In this document: positions 53,859-64,000 of the stretch, one piece after another
How the letters are laid out: every line of letters starts with the position of its first letter
Position numbering within the stretch: position 1 is the stretch's first letter
NCBI RefSeq assembly: GCF_050003625.1
Contig: NC_134398.1
Location: 17,806,997-17,870,996 of the forward strand
Direction of reading: 5' to 3'
Source of the DNA: Haematobia irritans
Taxonomy: Eukaryota; Arthropoda; Insecta; Diptera; Muscidae
Length of the DNA: 64,000 nt
Notes under the pieces: model-generated
What the model saw: only the letters and a program-made list of their open reading frames with translations
What the model was told of the DNA's origin: nothing
Databases searched by the model: none
Program-made: the position numbers and the translations under genes

Positions 53859-56800
53859 TCTATATATATAAAATTCAAATTATGTTTGTTTATTTGTTTG
53901 TTTGTTTGTTTGTTTATTTGTATGTTCCGGGTTGGCGCGAAAACGGCTGAGCCGATTTACTTCAAACTTTCATAGATCGTGGGGGGCACTCATGTGGTGA
54001 AAATAGGGTACCTCATTTTTTGACATATGGACGCGGAGAGGAACCTCCCCTTTGTCCGACTTTTTGAAAATTAGACCAAAGTTGACCGATTTGCACGAAA
54101 TTTTCTGGGATAGTAGGGGGTGATCCCTAGACAAAGATTCGCAATTTTTTTTTCGAAATTTGGTCGGGAGGGGGTACCTCCCCCTTTAGCGACTTTTTGA
54201 AAATAGAGCTCAAATTTTCCGATATGCTTGAAATCGGAAACGGCTGAACCGACTTATTTGAAATTTTAAGAGAAGGTAAAGGATGATCATGTAGTAGAAA
54301 TAGGGTAAATCATTTTTATATTTCTGGCCCGGGGGGGTGGGGGTACCACCCCCTTGCTCGATTTTTTTAGAATTGGACTTACGTTTTCAGATTTGCTTGA
54401 ACTCGCAAACGGTTGAACCGAAGGTAAAATATGATCATTTGGTAGAAAAAGGTACTCCCTTTTGTTATATCCGGTCGTGGAGAGGTACCTCCCCCTTGCC
54501 CGACTTTTTGTTAATTTGACTTACGTTCTTCGATTTGCTTAAAATTTTCAATGAAAGTTGGGGGTGACTATGGGACAAAGATCCGCAACTTCATTTTCTG
54601 AAATTGAATCAGAGAAGGGACCCTTTGCCGGAGGCGTACCTCCCCCTTGCCGATCCTTTTTCAAGTTTCGGATTTGCTTGAAGTCGGAAACGGTCAAGCA
54701 GATTTACTTGAACTTTTCAAGAATGTAGAGGGTGACCATGTGGTGAAAATAGGGTACCTCATTTTTTGGTATCTGGTCTGGGAGGGGTACCTCCCCCTTC
54801 CCCGATTTTTTTGAAAATTGGACATAACTTCTCCGATTAACTTAAAATTTTTCAGGATGGTAGGGATGGCCCCTAGAAAAGGAGCCGCTAATTTATTTTT
54901 AGGAATTTAGTCGTGGAGGGGTCTCTCCCCTTTACACTACTTTTTTTAAATACAGTACAGTAAAATACAGTGTACAGTACTACTCTTCTCGGGTTTTATT
55001 GAAATTTACACAGTAGTCGTGCAAAATGTTTTTAGGAAACTGTTCTACCTGCTTTTTAAAAACGAAATAGTGCAGACACGCGTATCTTTTGATATTAAAA
55101 AAAAACTATTAAATTGTGGCTTTGTTATTTTACCTTTCATAACTATTACCGATAAAGTAGTCAGTGTGAAATCAGTGTGTAGCAATAATTACCTTCGATT
55201 ATTACCATTTGCATTCACAACTCTGTAACAACTCTGTAACTCCTGTAATAAATTTTTAAATCATGCCAATGAAGAAGAAGGCAACTCTTACGAAACTTTC
55301 TATAAAATCGCAGAAACTAAAACAAAGAAGGAATAAAGAGTCGCAAGAAGAGCGTGAGTTGCGTTTAGAAGAAAATAGAAATAGAGCAACAACTTCTAGA
55401 CAAGCAGAGACAAACCAACAGCATGAAATTCGAATCCTGCCACAAAGATTTCGATCAAGCCCATTGCGTACATTAGAGAAATCTGAAGAAAGTCGCCGCA
55501 GAATCCAAGCACAACGAATACGGACGTTAGCTTCTCGAGAAATCGAAACTCAGAATCAGCGCGATATTCGGCTCCAATCGCAAATGGTAAGAACTATTGC
55601 ATTGAGACAATCTGAAACGCAAGAACAACGCGATACACGACTCCAATCGCAATTGGTCAGAACTCTTTCATTAAGAGAATCGGAGACGCAACAACAATGG
55701 GATGAACGATTACGCTCCCAACTGATAAGAACTGCTGCATCGCGACAATCAGAGACACAACAACAACATGATGCCCGAGTGCAATCAGAACAAGTACGAT
55801 TTTCAAATCGTATAAATTCAGAATCTGTAGAAGATCAAGCTACGCGTCTTTTATCACAACGCCTAAGATCATCGAACACTAGATCCGCCGAAAGTTCCAA
55901 AGGGAAGAGAAAGGCGACTAAGGAGAGAAAGTTTTCTTGAAATTTACATAGGCAGTGGGGGAAGGTTATGAACGAAGAGGCAACCTTCCTTGCCCCACAC
56001 TTGAAGGAAAGTTTCAAGAACTTTCAGGGAAGGTTAGGGGTGCTATTCACTACGGTGTTTGTCGATATTGTATCGGGGAAAGTGACGTCCCTTTAAAACA
56101 ATAGAACAAAATTTAAACATCGCCGATCTACTTGAAATTTACAGGGAACGTGGGAGGAGGTGATTAAATTTATACATGATTTTTAAATTAGTATATGATT
56201 TTTCGATATCTGGTTGGGGAAGGGGAAAATTGAAATAAACTTTGTCGATTTACTTCGATAGAATTTATAGAGACCATTGAGTAGTTGCGAAATTAATATA
56301 GGGTACGTGATAGACCGATATCAGGTCGGAGTGGAGCGAAGGTGGGGGGAGGGTTCCCTTTTGTCCTTTTTTTCTTAAATTGAAAGTAGAGGGTTGTCCG
56401 TAAATGGGAACTCGGTACATAATTTTATGATTTTTGCACAGGCTTCTGCCAGACTTCTTTTTAGTAAAGAACTTAAATTTACATGAAATTGGCAGCCAAC
56501 GTAGAGGGTGCATCATTTTCCAACATTTTAGCAAATGTTAATGTGGTAAAATTTTTTACTAATTTTGCTTTTCCGATTTATTGGATGGGAAAGAGTAATT
56601 GTTTGTATGCTATTATAATATAGTGCCTAATTTTCAGATATGTTGAGGAGAAGGATACCTTTCCTTGACAAACCACACTTAAAATTCACAAGAAATATAG
56701 AAGAAGGTACACCCTCTCCCGCCGTATTTGTACCTAAAAACGAAAAATCAAGTAGTCCGATTTGTTTAAAAGAATTCAAATCTTTTCGAATTTGTTTTCA

Positions 56801-56889
56801 GCACGAAGGATATAGTTGACTAATTTAACGCAAAATATTCCTCCAAATATGCTTAGGAAGGCGCAGCGAAGCGGGCCGGGTTACGCTAG
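53859..56889 (+). mobile_element. Helitron, about 3.0 kb, non-autonomous, carrying an STPR-repeat gene
   Basis: It starts TCTATATATATAAAATTC and ends GCGGGCCGGGTTACGCTAG, giving the Helitron 5' TC and 3' CTRR (CTAG at 56886-56889) with a GC-rich palindromic stretch just before. It lies between an A and a T of one 29-bp unit with no target duplication, as Helitrons do. A TTTG repeat (53885-53925) follows the 5' end. Non-coding parts (53940-54970 and 55950-56750) consist of related blocks with CGATTTGCTTGAA and GGTACCTCCCCCTT phrases. The Rep/helicase needed for rolling-circle transposition is absent. Confidence 0.9.
55263..55940 (+). CDS. STPR-type 23-residue repeat protein inside the Helitron
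   Basis: A 225-residue frame starts at ATG 55263 (a second ATG lies two codons on). After a basic leader (1-25) come eight consecutive repeats of exactly 23 residues (26-209), each patterned E(T/S)-x-x-Q-R-D-x-R-L-x-S-Q-x-x-R-T-x-x-x-R. A basic tail (210-225) follows. This matches the STPR (score and three amino acid peptide repeat) DNA-binding domain known from silkworm FMBP-1. Such repeats also occur, as I recall, at the N-terminus of some insect Helitron helicase proteins. The frame stops before any Rep or helicase domain, so it may be a leftover N-terminal piece or a small DNA-binding protein in its own right. The repeat register is intact throughout, with no stop or indel, unlike the decayed elements around it. 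Confidence 0.7.
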   Translation: MPMKKKATLTKLSIKSQKLKQRRNKESQEERELRLEENRNRATTSRQAETNQQHEIRILPQRFRSSPLRTLEKSEESRRRIQAQRIRTLASREIETQNQRDIRLQSQMVRTIALRQSETQEQRDTRLQSQLVRTLSLRESETQQQWDERLRSQLIRTAASRQSETQQQHDARVQSEQVRFSNRINSESVEDQATRLLSQRLRSSNTRSAESSKGKRKATKERKFS

Positions 56890-59800
56890 TTTTCTATATA
56901 AATAAAAGTTTGACAAAATTTTTTATGTAAATTAAATTTTTACAAAATTTCCTAAAAAAAAATATTTTTCCAAAATTTTGTATATAAAATAAATTTTAAC
57001 AAAATTGTCTATATAAATTAAATCTTGACCAAATTTTCTATAGAAATAAACTTTTGACAAAATTTTCTATAGAAAAAAAAATTGAGAAAATTTTCTATTG
57101 AAATAAAATTGTGACAAACTTTTGTATGAAAATAAAATTTTGACAAAATTTTCTATACAAATAAAATTTTAAAGGAAATTTCTACAGAAATAAAATTTTG
57201 ACAAAATTTTCGATAGAAATAAAATTTTGACAAAATTTTTTATAGAAATAAAATTTTGACAAAATTTTCTATACAAAAAAACTTCTTCTATAGAAATAAA
57301 ATTATGGCAAAATTTTCTGTACAAATAAAACTTTGACAAAATTTCTATAAAAATAAAATCTTGACCAAATTCTCTATAGATATGAATTGTTTACAAAATT
57401 TTCTATATAAATAAAACTTTGACCAAATTTTTAATGTAAATTAAATTTTGACAAAATTTTCTATATAAATTGATTTGACAAAATTTTCTATAGAAATTAA
57501 AGTTTTACAAAATGTTCTATATAAATAAAATCTTGACCAAATTTTCTATAGAAATAAAGTTTTTACAAAAGTTTTGCGTAGAAATAAAATTTTGACAAAT
57601 TTTTCTAGAGAACTAAAATTTTGACAAAATTTTCTATAGAAATAAAATTTTTACAAAATTTTCTATATAAATAAAAGTTTGACGAAATTTTCTATATAAA
57701 TTAAAGTTTGACAAAATTTTCTATATAAATTCATATTGAAAAAATTTTCTATAAAAATAATAATTTTTACAAAATTTTCTATAAAATAAAATTTTGACAA
57801 AATTTTCTATATAAATAAAATGTTTACAAAATTTTCTATAGAAATAAAATCTTGACCAAATTTTCTATAGAAATAAACTTTTGACAAAATGTTCTATAGA
57901 AAAAAATGAGAAAATTTTCTATTGAAATAAAATTTTGACAAACTTTTGTATAAAAATAAAATTTTGACAAAATATTCTATACAAATAAAATTTTAAGGGA
58001 AATTTCTACAGAAATAAATTTTTGACAAAATTTTCGATAGAAATAAAATTGTGACAAAAATTTTTTATAGAAATAAAATTTTGACAAAAGTTTTCACAAA
58101 AATAAAATTTTGACAAAATTTTCTATACAAAAAAACTTCTTCTATAGAAAGAAAATTATGACAAAATTTCCTATACAAATAAAACTTAGACAACATTTCT
58201 ATAAAAATAAAATCTTGACCAAATTCTCTATAGAAATGAATTGTTTACTATTTGCTATATAAATAAAACTTTGACAAAATTTTCTATATAAATTAAATTA
58301 TGACAAAATTTCTATATAAATAAAGTCTTGTCCAAATTTTCTATAGAAATAAAGTTTTTACAAAAGTTTTGCGTAGAAATAAAATGTTGACAAAATTTTC
58401 TAGAGAAATAAAATTTTGACAAAATTTTCTATGGAAATAAAATTTTTACAAAGTTTTTTATAGAAATAAAATTTTGACATAATTTTCTCTACAGATAAAA
58501 TTTTGACAAAATTTTCTATAGAAATAAAATTTTGACAATTTTTGTTAAAGAAATAAAAATTTGACAAAAATTATTTATAGAAATAAAATTTCGACAAAAT
58601 TTTCTATAGAAATTAAATTTTTGCAAAATTTTCTATGGAAATAAAATTTTGACAAAATATTCTATAGAAATTAAATTTTTGCAAAATTTTCTATAAAAGT
58701 AAAATTTCGAAAAAAATTTCTATAGAAATTAACTTTTTGCAAAATTTTCTACAGAAATAAAGTTTTGACAAAATTTCCTATAGAAATAAAATTTAGATAA
58801 AAGTATCTATAAAAATAAAAAAAGAAATTAAATTTTTTTTGCAAAATTTCCTATAGAAATGTTTACAAAATTTTCTATAGAAATTAAATGTTTGCAAAAT
58901 TTTCTATAGAAGTAAAATTTCGACAAAATTTTCTATGGAAATTAAATATTTGACAAAATTTCCTATAGAAATAAAATTTTGACAAAATTTCCTATAGAAA
59001 TAAAATTTAGATAAAAGTTTCTATAAAAATAAAATTTCCACAAAATTTTCTAAAGAAATTAAATTTTTGCAAAATTTTCTATAGAAATTAAATTTTTGTA
59101 AAATTTTCTATAGAAGTAAAATTTCGAAAAAATTTTCTATAGAAATTAAATATTTGCAAAATTTTCTACAGAAATAAAATTTTGACAAAATTTCCTATAG
59201 AAATAAAATTTAGATAAAAGTTTCTATAAATTTCCACAAAATTTTCTATAGAAATTAAATTTTTGCAAAATTTTCTATGGAAATAAAATTTTTGCAAAAT
59301 TTTCTATAGAAATTAAATATTTGCAAAATTTTCTACAGAAATAAAATTTTGACAAAATTTCCTATAGAAATAAAATTTAGATAAAAGTTTCTATAAAAAT
59401 AAAATTTCCACAAAATTTTCTAAAGAAGTTAAATTTTTGCAAAATTTTCTATAGAAATTAAATTTTTGTAAAATTTTCTATAGAAGTAAAATTTTGAAAA
59501 AATTTTCTATAGAAATTAAATTTTTGCAAAATTTTCTACAGACATAAAATTTTGACATAATTTCCTATATAAATAAAATTTAGATAAACGTTTCTGTAAA
59601 AATAAAATTTCCACAAAATTTTCCAAAATTTTCTACATAAATAAAAGTTTGACAAAATTTCCTATTGAAATAAAATTTGTAAAAATTTTTCTATAGAAAT
59701 AAAATTTTGACAACATTTTCTGCGAAATAAAATTTTGACAAAATTTTCTATACAAATAAATTTTTACAAAATATTTTTTTTTTGTAGTTTAGTTTTTTTG
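56890..59800 (+). repeat. 29-bp array right of the Helitron, with higher-order repeats
   Basis: About 100 plus-oriented units. ACTTCTTCTATAGAAA recurs at 57281 and 58135 (854 bp) with matching variants around it. TAGATAAAAGTTTCTATA-type units recur at 58794, 59008, 59211, 59378 and 59581; two of the steps are 203 bp, exactly seven units. Many units in the last part read GAAATTAAATTTTTGC, a local subfamily. Confidence 0.92.
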
Positions 59801-59857
59801 GTAAACTATTCTCCTAATTTTAATTTTAGTAGATTATTTTTGGCTCGAGTGGCAACC
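59801..59857 (+). mobile_element. T element 3' terminus
   Basis: AGTAGATTATTTTTGGCTCG followed by AGTGGCAACC (59848-59857) closes the array, matching the terminus at 20787-20817. The host text beyond is unique. Confidence 0.65.
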
Positions 59858-60774
59858 GTGGTCTTTTGTTTTTAGACCTTTATTAAATTTTCCAATTACT
59901 TATATCGCTTTTGCTTAAATCAGCAAATTTTCGAAGAGAAAGAGAGAGAAAGTTGTAAATAAACCACAAAGAACTTTAGCTATTGTCCAACATTTACAAA
60001 AATGCATTCACAAAATGAAAACAGGAAGATCTAATGCTAAAATTACACTCCCTAATCTCCCTCCAAAGCAAATACTTTGAAATTACCACACAGAAAGAAT
60101 TTTCTGTTAACTTCAGTCCTATGCAACTATGGAAGTTGAGACAAACAGTCTGTCTATTTTATTCATTCACTGTGTCGTCCTCTCTAGTTTACTATTCTCT
60201 GGAGACCCTTATTTACTCTAACTTGTTGTTGAATGACGGTGATGGGGGAGGGCCTGAAACTATTGTAACTATTTTAACTCACATGTGGTTTTTACATTGC
60301 ATCCAGTCGAATGTTACAAAAATTTAGACTAACAAACACAGCCGCCATCTCTTGGTTTTAGTGCGGACAAGCAGAGGTAACTAATTTGGTAGACATCCTG
60401 CTTACATGACCATGTGTTCTTTTTTTCAGAACTTTGCAATGCTCAGTAATCTCAGAGTGTGGTTTAGAGTGTATAGTTTAGATTCTGTGCAAATAGTTAA
60501 AGGTGATGGTAGAGTGATTGTTGCAAGCTATAAGGAACTAAAGTTCCCAATGTTTTGGGGATAGTTTTTTGCATTTTGCATTTATTCAGAAAATGTAAAT
60601 TATCCTTATATGTAAAACATACTCTAAGAGTAATTCCGTTTATATGGAGACCAGAGAATTTTTTTCCTAGTAAGTTGGCTTATATAGTAGTTTAGGCAAT
60701 AGAGGCGGTTTGTTATATCAGTACTACTGAGACAATTTAGTTCATTGTCATACTTCATTAACTGAAGTACCTAT
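59858..60774. other. Unique spacer, no gene accepted
   Basis: A 97-codon frame (60034-60327, plus) has no recognisable domain. No repeat is seen. Confidence 0.45.
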
Positions 60775-61373
60775 ACTAAAAAAAATATTTACGTGATATT
60801 AAGGATCACGTGATATTATAGGATGTGCAATTTACACAATATTAAGGAAAAATTTCTTTAAATAAATTACATTTTATTAAAAGAAACTTTATAATCTTTG
60901 GTTCAAAAAATGTTTTCACTAAATTTGGGATACGATTTTTGGAAACTTGCATACTTCCGTTAAAGTCATATGACTTTAAACTAAGGCAAATTTTCCTTAA
61001 AGTAAAAAAAAAACGTTTTAAAGAAATAGTCCTCAAATTAATGAAATATTGAACCTTCAAATTTAGGATAAAATCGCTTTAAATATAGGCTAATAGTTAT
61101 TTTGGGGATTTTGTATCTTTGACTTAAAGTTATTTTTTTTTGAATTAAACAAAGAGTTTTGGTTTTGAGGTATTTATTATAATTTGGATTTTGTTCGTGA
61201 ATAGGTTTTTTTTTAATATATATTGCATATGGAGACTGAAAATTTCATAAATGAGATCTGTTTCCCAATTTTAATTTTAATGACGCTAGATTTTGAGAGA
61301 ACAGAAGCCTCATCTTTGGCTCGGAATCAATACCAAAATCCTTAAGGGAACGTCAAAATCTTTGTAAACTTTT
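60775..61373 (-). mobile_element. F element, copy 2
   Basis: It is inverted relative to 12466-13012 with the same landmarks, including CTTTGGCTCGGAATCAATAC and CAAAATCCTTAAGGGAACG. It abuts the family A 3' end at 61374. The small minus-strand frame at 60842-61060 is not a gene. Confidence 0.6.
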
Positions 61374-61410
61374 TTTATACCCTCTACCATAGGATGGGGG
61401 TATATTAACT

Positions 61411-62008
61411 TGATTCCGAGCGAAAAAAGCGGGGAATACAAGTAAGGATACTTTTAAGATACAATTCTCTTTTAAATTTGGGTTTTGTGTACTTGCTTCT
61501 AGGAAGCAAATGTTAATTTTTCGTTTCTCAGCGTTTTTTCTTCATATGCTAATAAAGTCTTTTAAAAACGAGTTAACGACAACTTTATTTTCCAAATTAA
61601 GACTCGATTTCCAGTAGAATTTATGCTATGTTTCAAGTACAAATCGTCTTTAAAATGAAGTGTTGAAAAACATGTCCTATATTTGAACGACTTTTTGCTT
61701 TGTAGTCAAGATGCAAAAAGACAACAAATTTAAAGACAATTTTATTAAATTTAAATATTTTTTTTTGAATTATTAAAGTTAAGTTGACCTTGGCCCAAAT
61801 AATTTTTCTTTCATGTTATGATACCCATTTTTAAGTCAAATCACTTAATTACAAGGACAATACGACTTCATTGAAAAGTTGATCGAATTTTGGACAAGAA
61901 AAAAAACTTTATATTAAAGAAATTTGTCTTCTATGCTAAGCAAACTTTGCATTCGTATTTTAAAGACATCAAATCATTGACCTCACGACAATATTTTTTT
62001 GTCAGTGT
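61411..62008 (+). mobile_element. F element, copy 3, diverged
   Basis: GATTCCGAGCGAAAAAAGC and the closing TTTTTTGTCAGTGTGG correspond to landmarks of copy 1. The middle is similar in style but strongly diverged. It replaces the part of the family A core between ATATTAACTT and GGGTCGTGG. Confidence 0.45.
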
Positions 62009-62978
62009 GGGTCGTGGTGAAATTCTGAGTCGATCTAAGCATGTCCTTCCGTCCGTCTGTTGAAATCACGCTAACTTCCGGACGAAACAAGCTTGAAACT
62101 TGGCACAAGTAGTTGTTATTAACGTAGGGCGCATGGTATTGCAAATGGGCCATATTGGACCACTTTTACGTTTAGCCCCCATATAAACCGACCCCCAGAT
62201 TTTTCTTGGGGAGCCTCTTAGAGAAGAAAATTTCATCCGATCGGGTTGAAATTTGGTACGTGATATTAGTATATGGTCTCCAACAACTATGCAAACATTG
62301 GTTTATATCGGTCCAAAATTATATATAGCCTCCATATAAACCGATCCCCAGATTTGACCTCCGGAGCCTTTTGAAGGAGCTAAATTCATCCGATGCGGTT
62401 TAAACTTAGTACGTGGTGTAAGTATATGGTCTCTACCAACCATGCAAAAATTGGTCCACATCGGTCCATAATTATATATAGTCCCCATATAAACTGACCC
62501 CCAGATTTGGCTTGCGGAGCCTCTTATACAAGCAAATTTCATCCGATCCGGTTGAAATTTGATTCGTGATGTTAGCATATAGTGTCTAACAACCATGCCA
62601 GAATTGGTTCATCTCGGTCCATAATTCTATATAGCCCCCAAATAAACTGACTCCCCAGATTTGGCTTGCGGAGCCACTAAGAGAAGCAAATTTCATCCTT
62701 TCCGTCTGAAATTTGGAAAATGGTGTTGCTATATGGTCTCTAACAACCATGCCAGAATTGGTCCATATCGGTCCATAATTATATATAGCACTTATATAAA
62801 CCGATTCCCAGATTTGACCTCCGGAGCCTCTTGGAGGAGCAAAATTCATCCGATCCGGTTGAAATATGGTACATTTCGCTAGTGTGTGGCCGATAACAGC
62901 CATGCCAAAATTGGTCCCTATCGATCTATATTATCTATAGCCCCCAAATAAACCGATCCGCAATCACAGAAAAATCAC

Positions 62979-63410
62979 GATTGCCACTCGAGCCAATAAT
63001 AATCTACCAAAATTTTATTGCCATAGAAAATTTTGTCAAAATTTTCTAGTTCTATAGAAAATTTTGTCTAAATTTTATTTCTATAGAAAATTTTGTCAAC
63101 ATTTTATGTCTTTAGGAAATTTTGTCAAAATATAATTGCTATACAAAATTTTGTCAAAAATTTATTTCTATACAAAATTTTGTCAAAATCTAATTTGGAA
63201 ATTTTAGGAAATTTTGTCAAAATATAATTGCTATACAAATTTTTTTTCAAAATTTTATTTGTATAGAAAATTTTGTCAGAATTTTATTTCTATAGAAAAT
63301 TTATGAAGCATTTCATAGATGCAGAGGAATTTTTTGCAATATCTTCCAAAACATCAAGAATTCTACCAATGTACCAAACAGTAAAAAATCTGCCATTTTT
63401 GGTAGACTCG
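62979..63410 (-). mobile_element. T element, compact copy with both end regions
   Basis: The left end GATTGCCACTCGAGCC and ATAATCTACC is the 3' terminus inverted. About ten minus-oriented 29-bp units follow (63005-63300), then the 5' part TTGCAATATCTTCCAAAAC, TTCTACCAAT and CCATTTTTGGTAGACT. The outer few bases of the 5' terminus are missing. The family A sequence on either side (ATCCGCAATCACAGAAAA and ATAATTTTATATAGCCCCCA) is contiguous in the copy at 14170-14225. Confidence 0.7.
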
Positions 63411-63780
63411 TGTTCATAATTTTATATAGCCCCCATATAAAGCGACCCTCATATTTCAATTCTGGCTTTATAATTACAGCACACAAGTTGATATCGGTTC
63501 ATAATTACTTCTTCCCTATATATACCGATCAAGAACTGAATATATACGTCGAACTTTCTTTTGTCTACTATATATCCCGCATTGACTAACTTACAATTTA
63601 GAAGATTATGTTAAGAAGTTTTACGATGCCTTGCCATCGGCCGCAACCCAAGTAATTTAATTGTGGATGACCGTCTTTAGTAGAAGTTTCAACGTAATCC
63701 ATGGTGGAGGGTACATAAGATTCGGCCTGGCCGAACTTACGGCCGTATATACTTGTTTTCTTTTTTGAATGTACCAGTAT

Positions 63781-64000
63781 TATACCCTGCGCCACACTGT
63801 GGAACAGGGTATTATAAGTTAGTGCATATGTTTGCAACACCCAGAAGGAGACGAGACAGACACATGGTGTCTTTGGCAAAAATGCTCAGGGTGGGCTCCT
63901 GAGTCGATATAGCCATGTCCGTCCGTCCGTGAACACATTTTTGTAATCAAAGTCTAGGTCGCAGTTTTAGTCCAATGGACTTAAAATTTGGCACAAATTT
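63781..64000 (-). mobile_element. Family C element, 3' part, cut by window end
   Basis: The hairpin ATACCCTGCGCCACACTGTG/AACAGGGTAT is followed by AGTTAGTGCATATGTTTGCA, AGAAGGAGACGAGACAGACA, TGAGTCGATATAGCCATGTC and a GTCCGTCCGTG tract, as at 26999. It begins 25 bp after the family A terminus. Confidence 0.85.

Larger units (their letters stand above)
61374..63756 (-). mobile_element. Family A element interrupted by F and T elements
   Basis: The 3' hairpin ATACCCTCTACCATAGGATG (61374-61393) and TATTAACTT are followed by F copy 3. The core resumes at about 62009 with GTCGTGGTGAAATTCTGAGT and GTCCGTCTGTTGAAATCACG. Units continue to 62975, with TATATAGCC landmarks about every 153 bp. A complete small T element lies at 62979-63410. 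The 5' end follows with CCATGGTGGAGGGTACATAA, the arm CGGCCTGGCCGAACTTACGG and ATACTTGT. Minus-strand frames at 62303-62903 follow the 51-codon repeat pattern. Confidence 0.75.

Noticed and set aside
60034..60327. 97-codon frame as a host gene
   Set aside because: No domain, no conserved pattern, and composition like the surrounding non-coding DNA.

Overview
This is a gene-poor, AT-rich stretch of a higher-fly (calyptrate, probably muscid) nuclear genome. I find no host protein-coding gene, rRNA gene or standalone tRNA gene. Almost everything recognisable is mobile or tandemly repeated DNA. The lineage is inferred from a decayed mariner that resembles Himar1 (first described in the horn fly Haematobia irritans), from mini-me-like elements with GTCY microsatellite tracts, and from a tRNA-derived SINE of a type I recall from muscid and blow-fly sequences. 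Mariners transfer horizontally, so the species call is weak.

The dominant component is a 29-bp AT-rich minisatellite centred on the palindrome TTTCTATAGAAA, filling roughly 19 kb (about 30%) in blocks at about 1.7, 3.7-7.9, 9.6-11.7, 20.6, 25.1-26.6, 30.2-33.5, 35.8-38.0, 39.8-40.6, 45.8-49.8, 52.1-53.1, 53.5-59.8 and 63.0-63.3 kb. Several blocks end in GGTTGCCAC / GTGGCAACC inverted termini with fixed polarity. Two interrupt other repeats that exist uninterrupted elsewhere in the window, so the minisatellite appears to be the interior of a transposable element (called T here).

A second theme is a set of related elements built from tandem units of exactly 153 bp (families A, C and D here). 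Each has an ACAAGTA-type 5' end, a GTCY microsatellite and mini-me-like core near the 3' end, and a 3' hairpin ending GGGTATAA. They lie at 13.1-14.5, 16.0-17.8, 20.3-22.3, 27.0-30.2, 31.2-32.5, 47.4-49.4 and 61.4-64.0 kb, with decayed pieces elsewhere.

Other elements are: a Himar1-like mariner (20154-23435) split by a family A copy that is itself split by T; a full-length, apparently intact Ty3/gypsy LTR retrotransposon (40972-45497) with identical 163-bp LTRs, a CCCTG target duplication and one gag-pol frame; a Helitron (53859-56889) inserted in the 29-bp array and carrying a 225-aa protein of eight 23-residue STPR-type repeats; a hAT-type MITE (51514-52087) with an 8-bp target duplication; a CCCTG-ended MITE family; tRNA-derived SINEs; and about 450-bp repeats (30.4, 46.0, 53.1-53.5 kb) carrying hammerhead ribozyme motifs, one fully canonical. 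A decayed 30-bp minisatellite lies at 18.3-19.8 kb.

The elements are nested up to three deep. Stretches of about 1-1.8 kb at 7.9-9.6, 14.7-16.0, 23.4-25.1, 33.5-35.1, 38.6-39.8, 49.8-51.0 and 59.9-60.8 kb show no recognisable gene or repeat.
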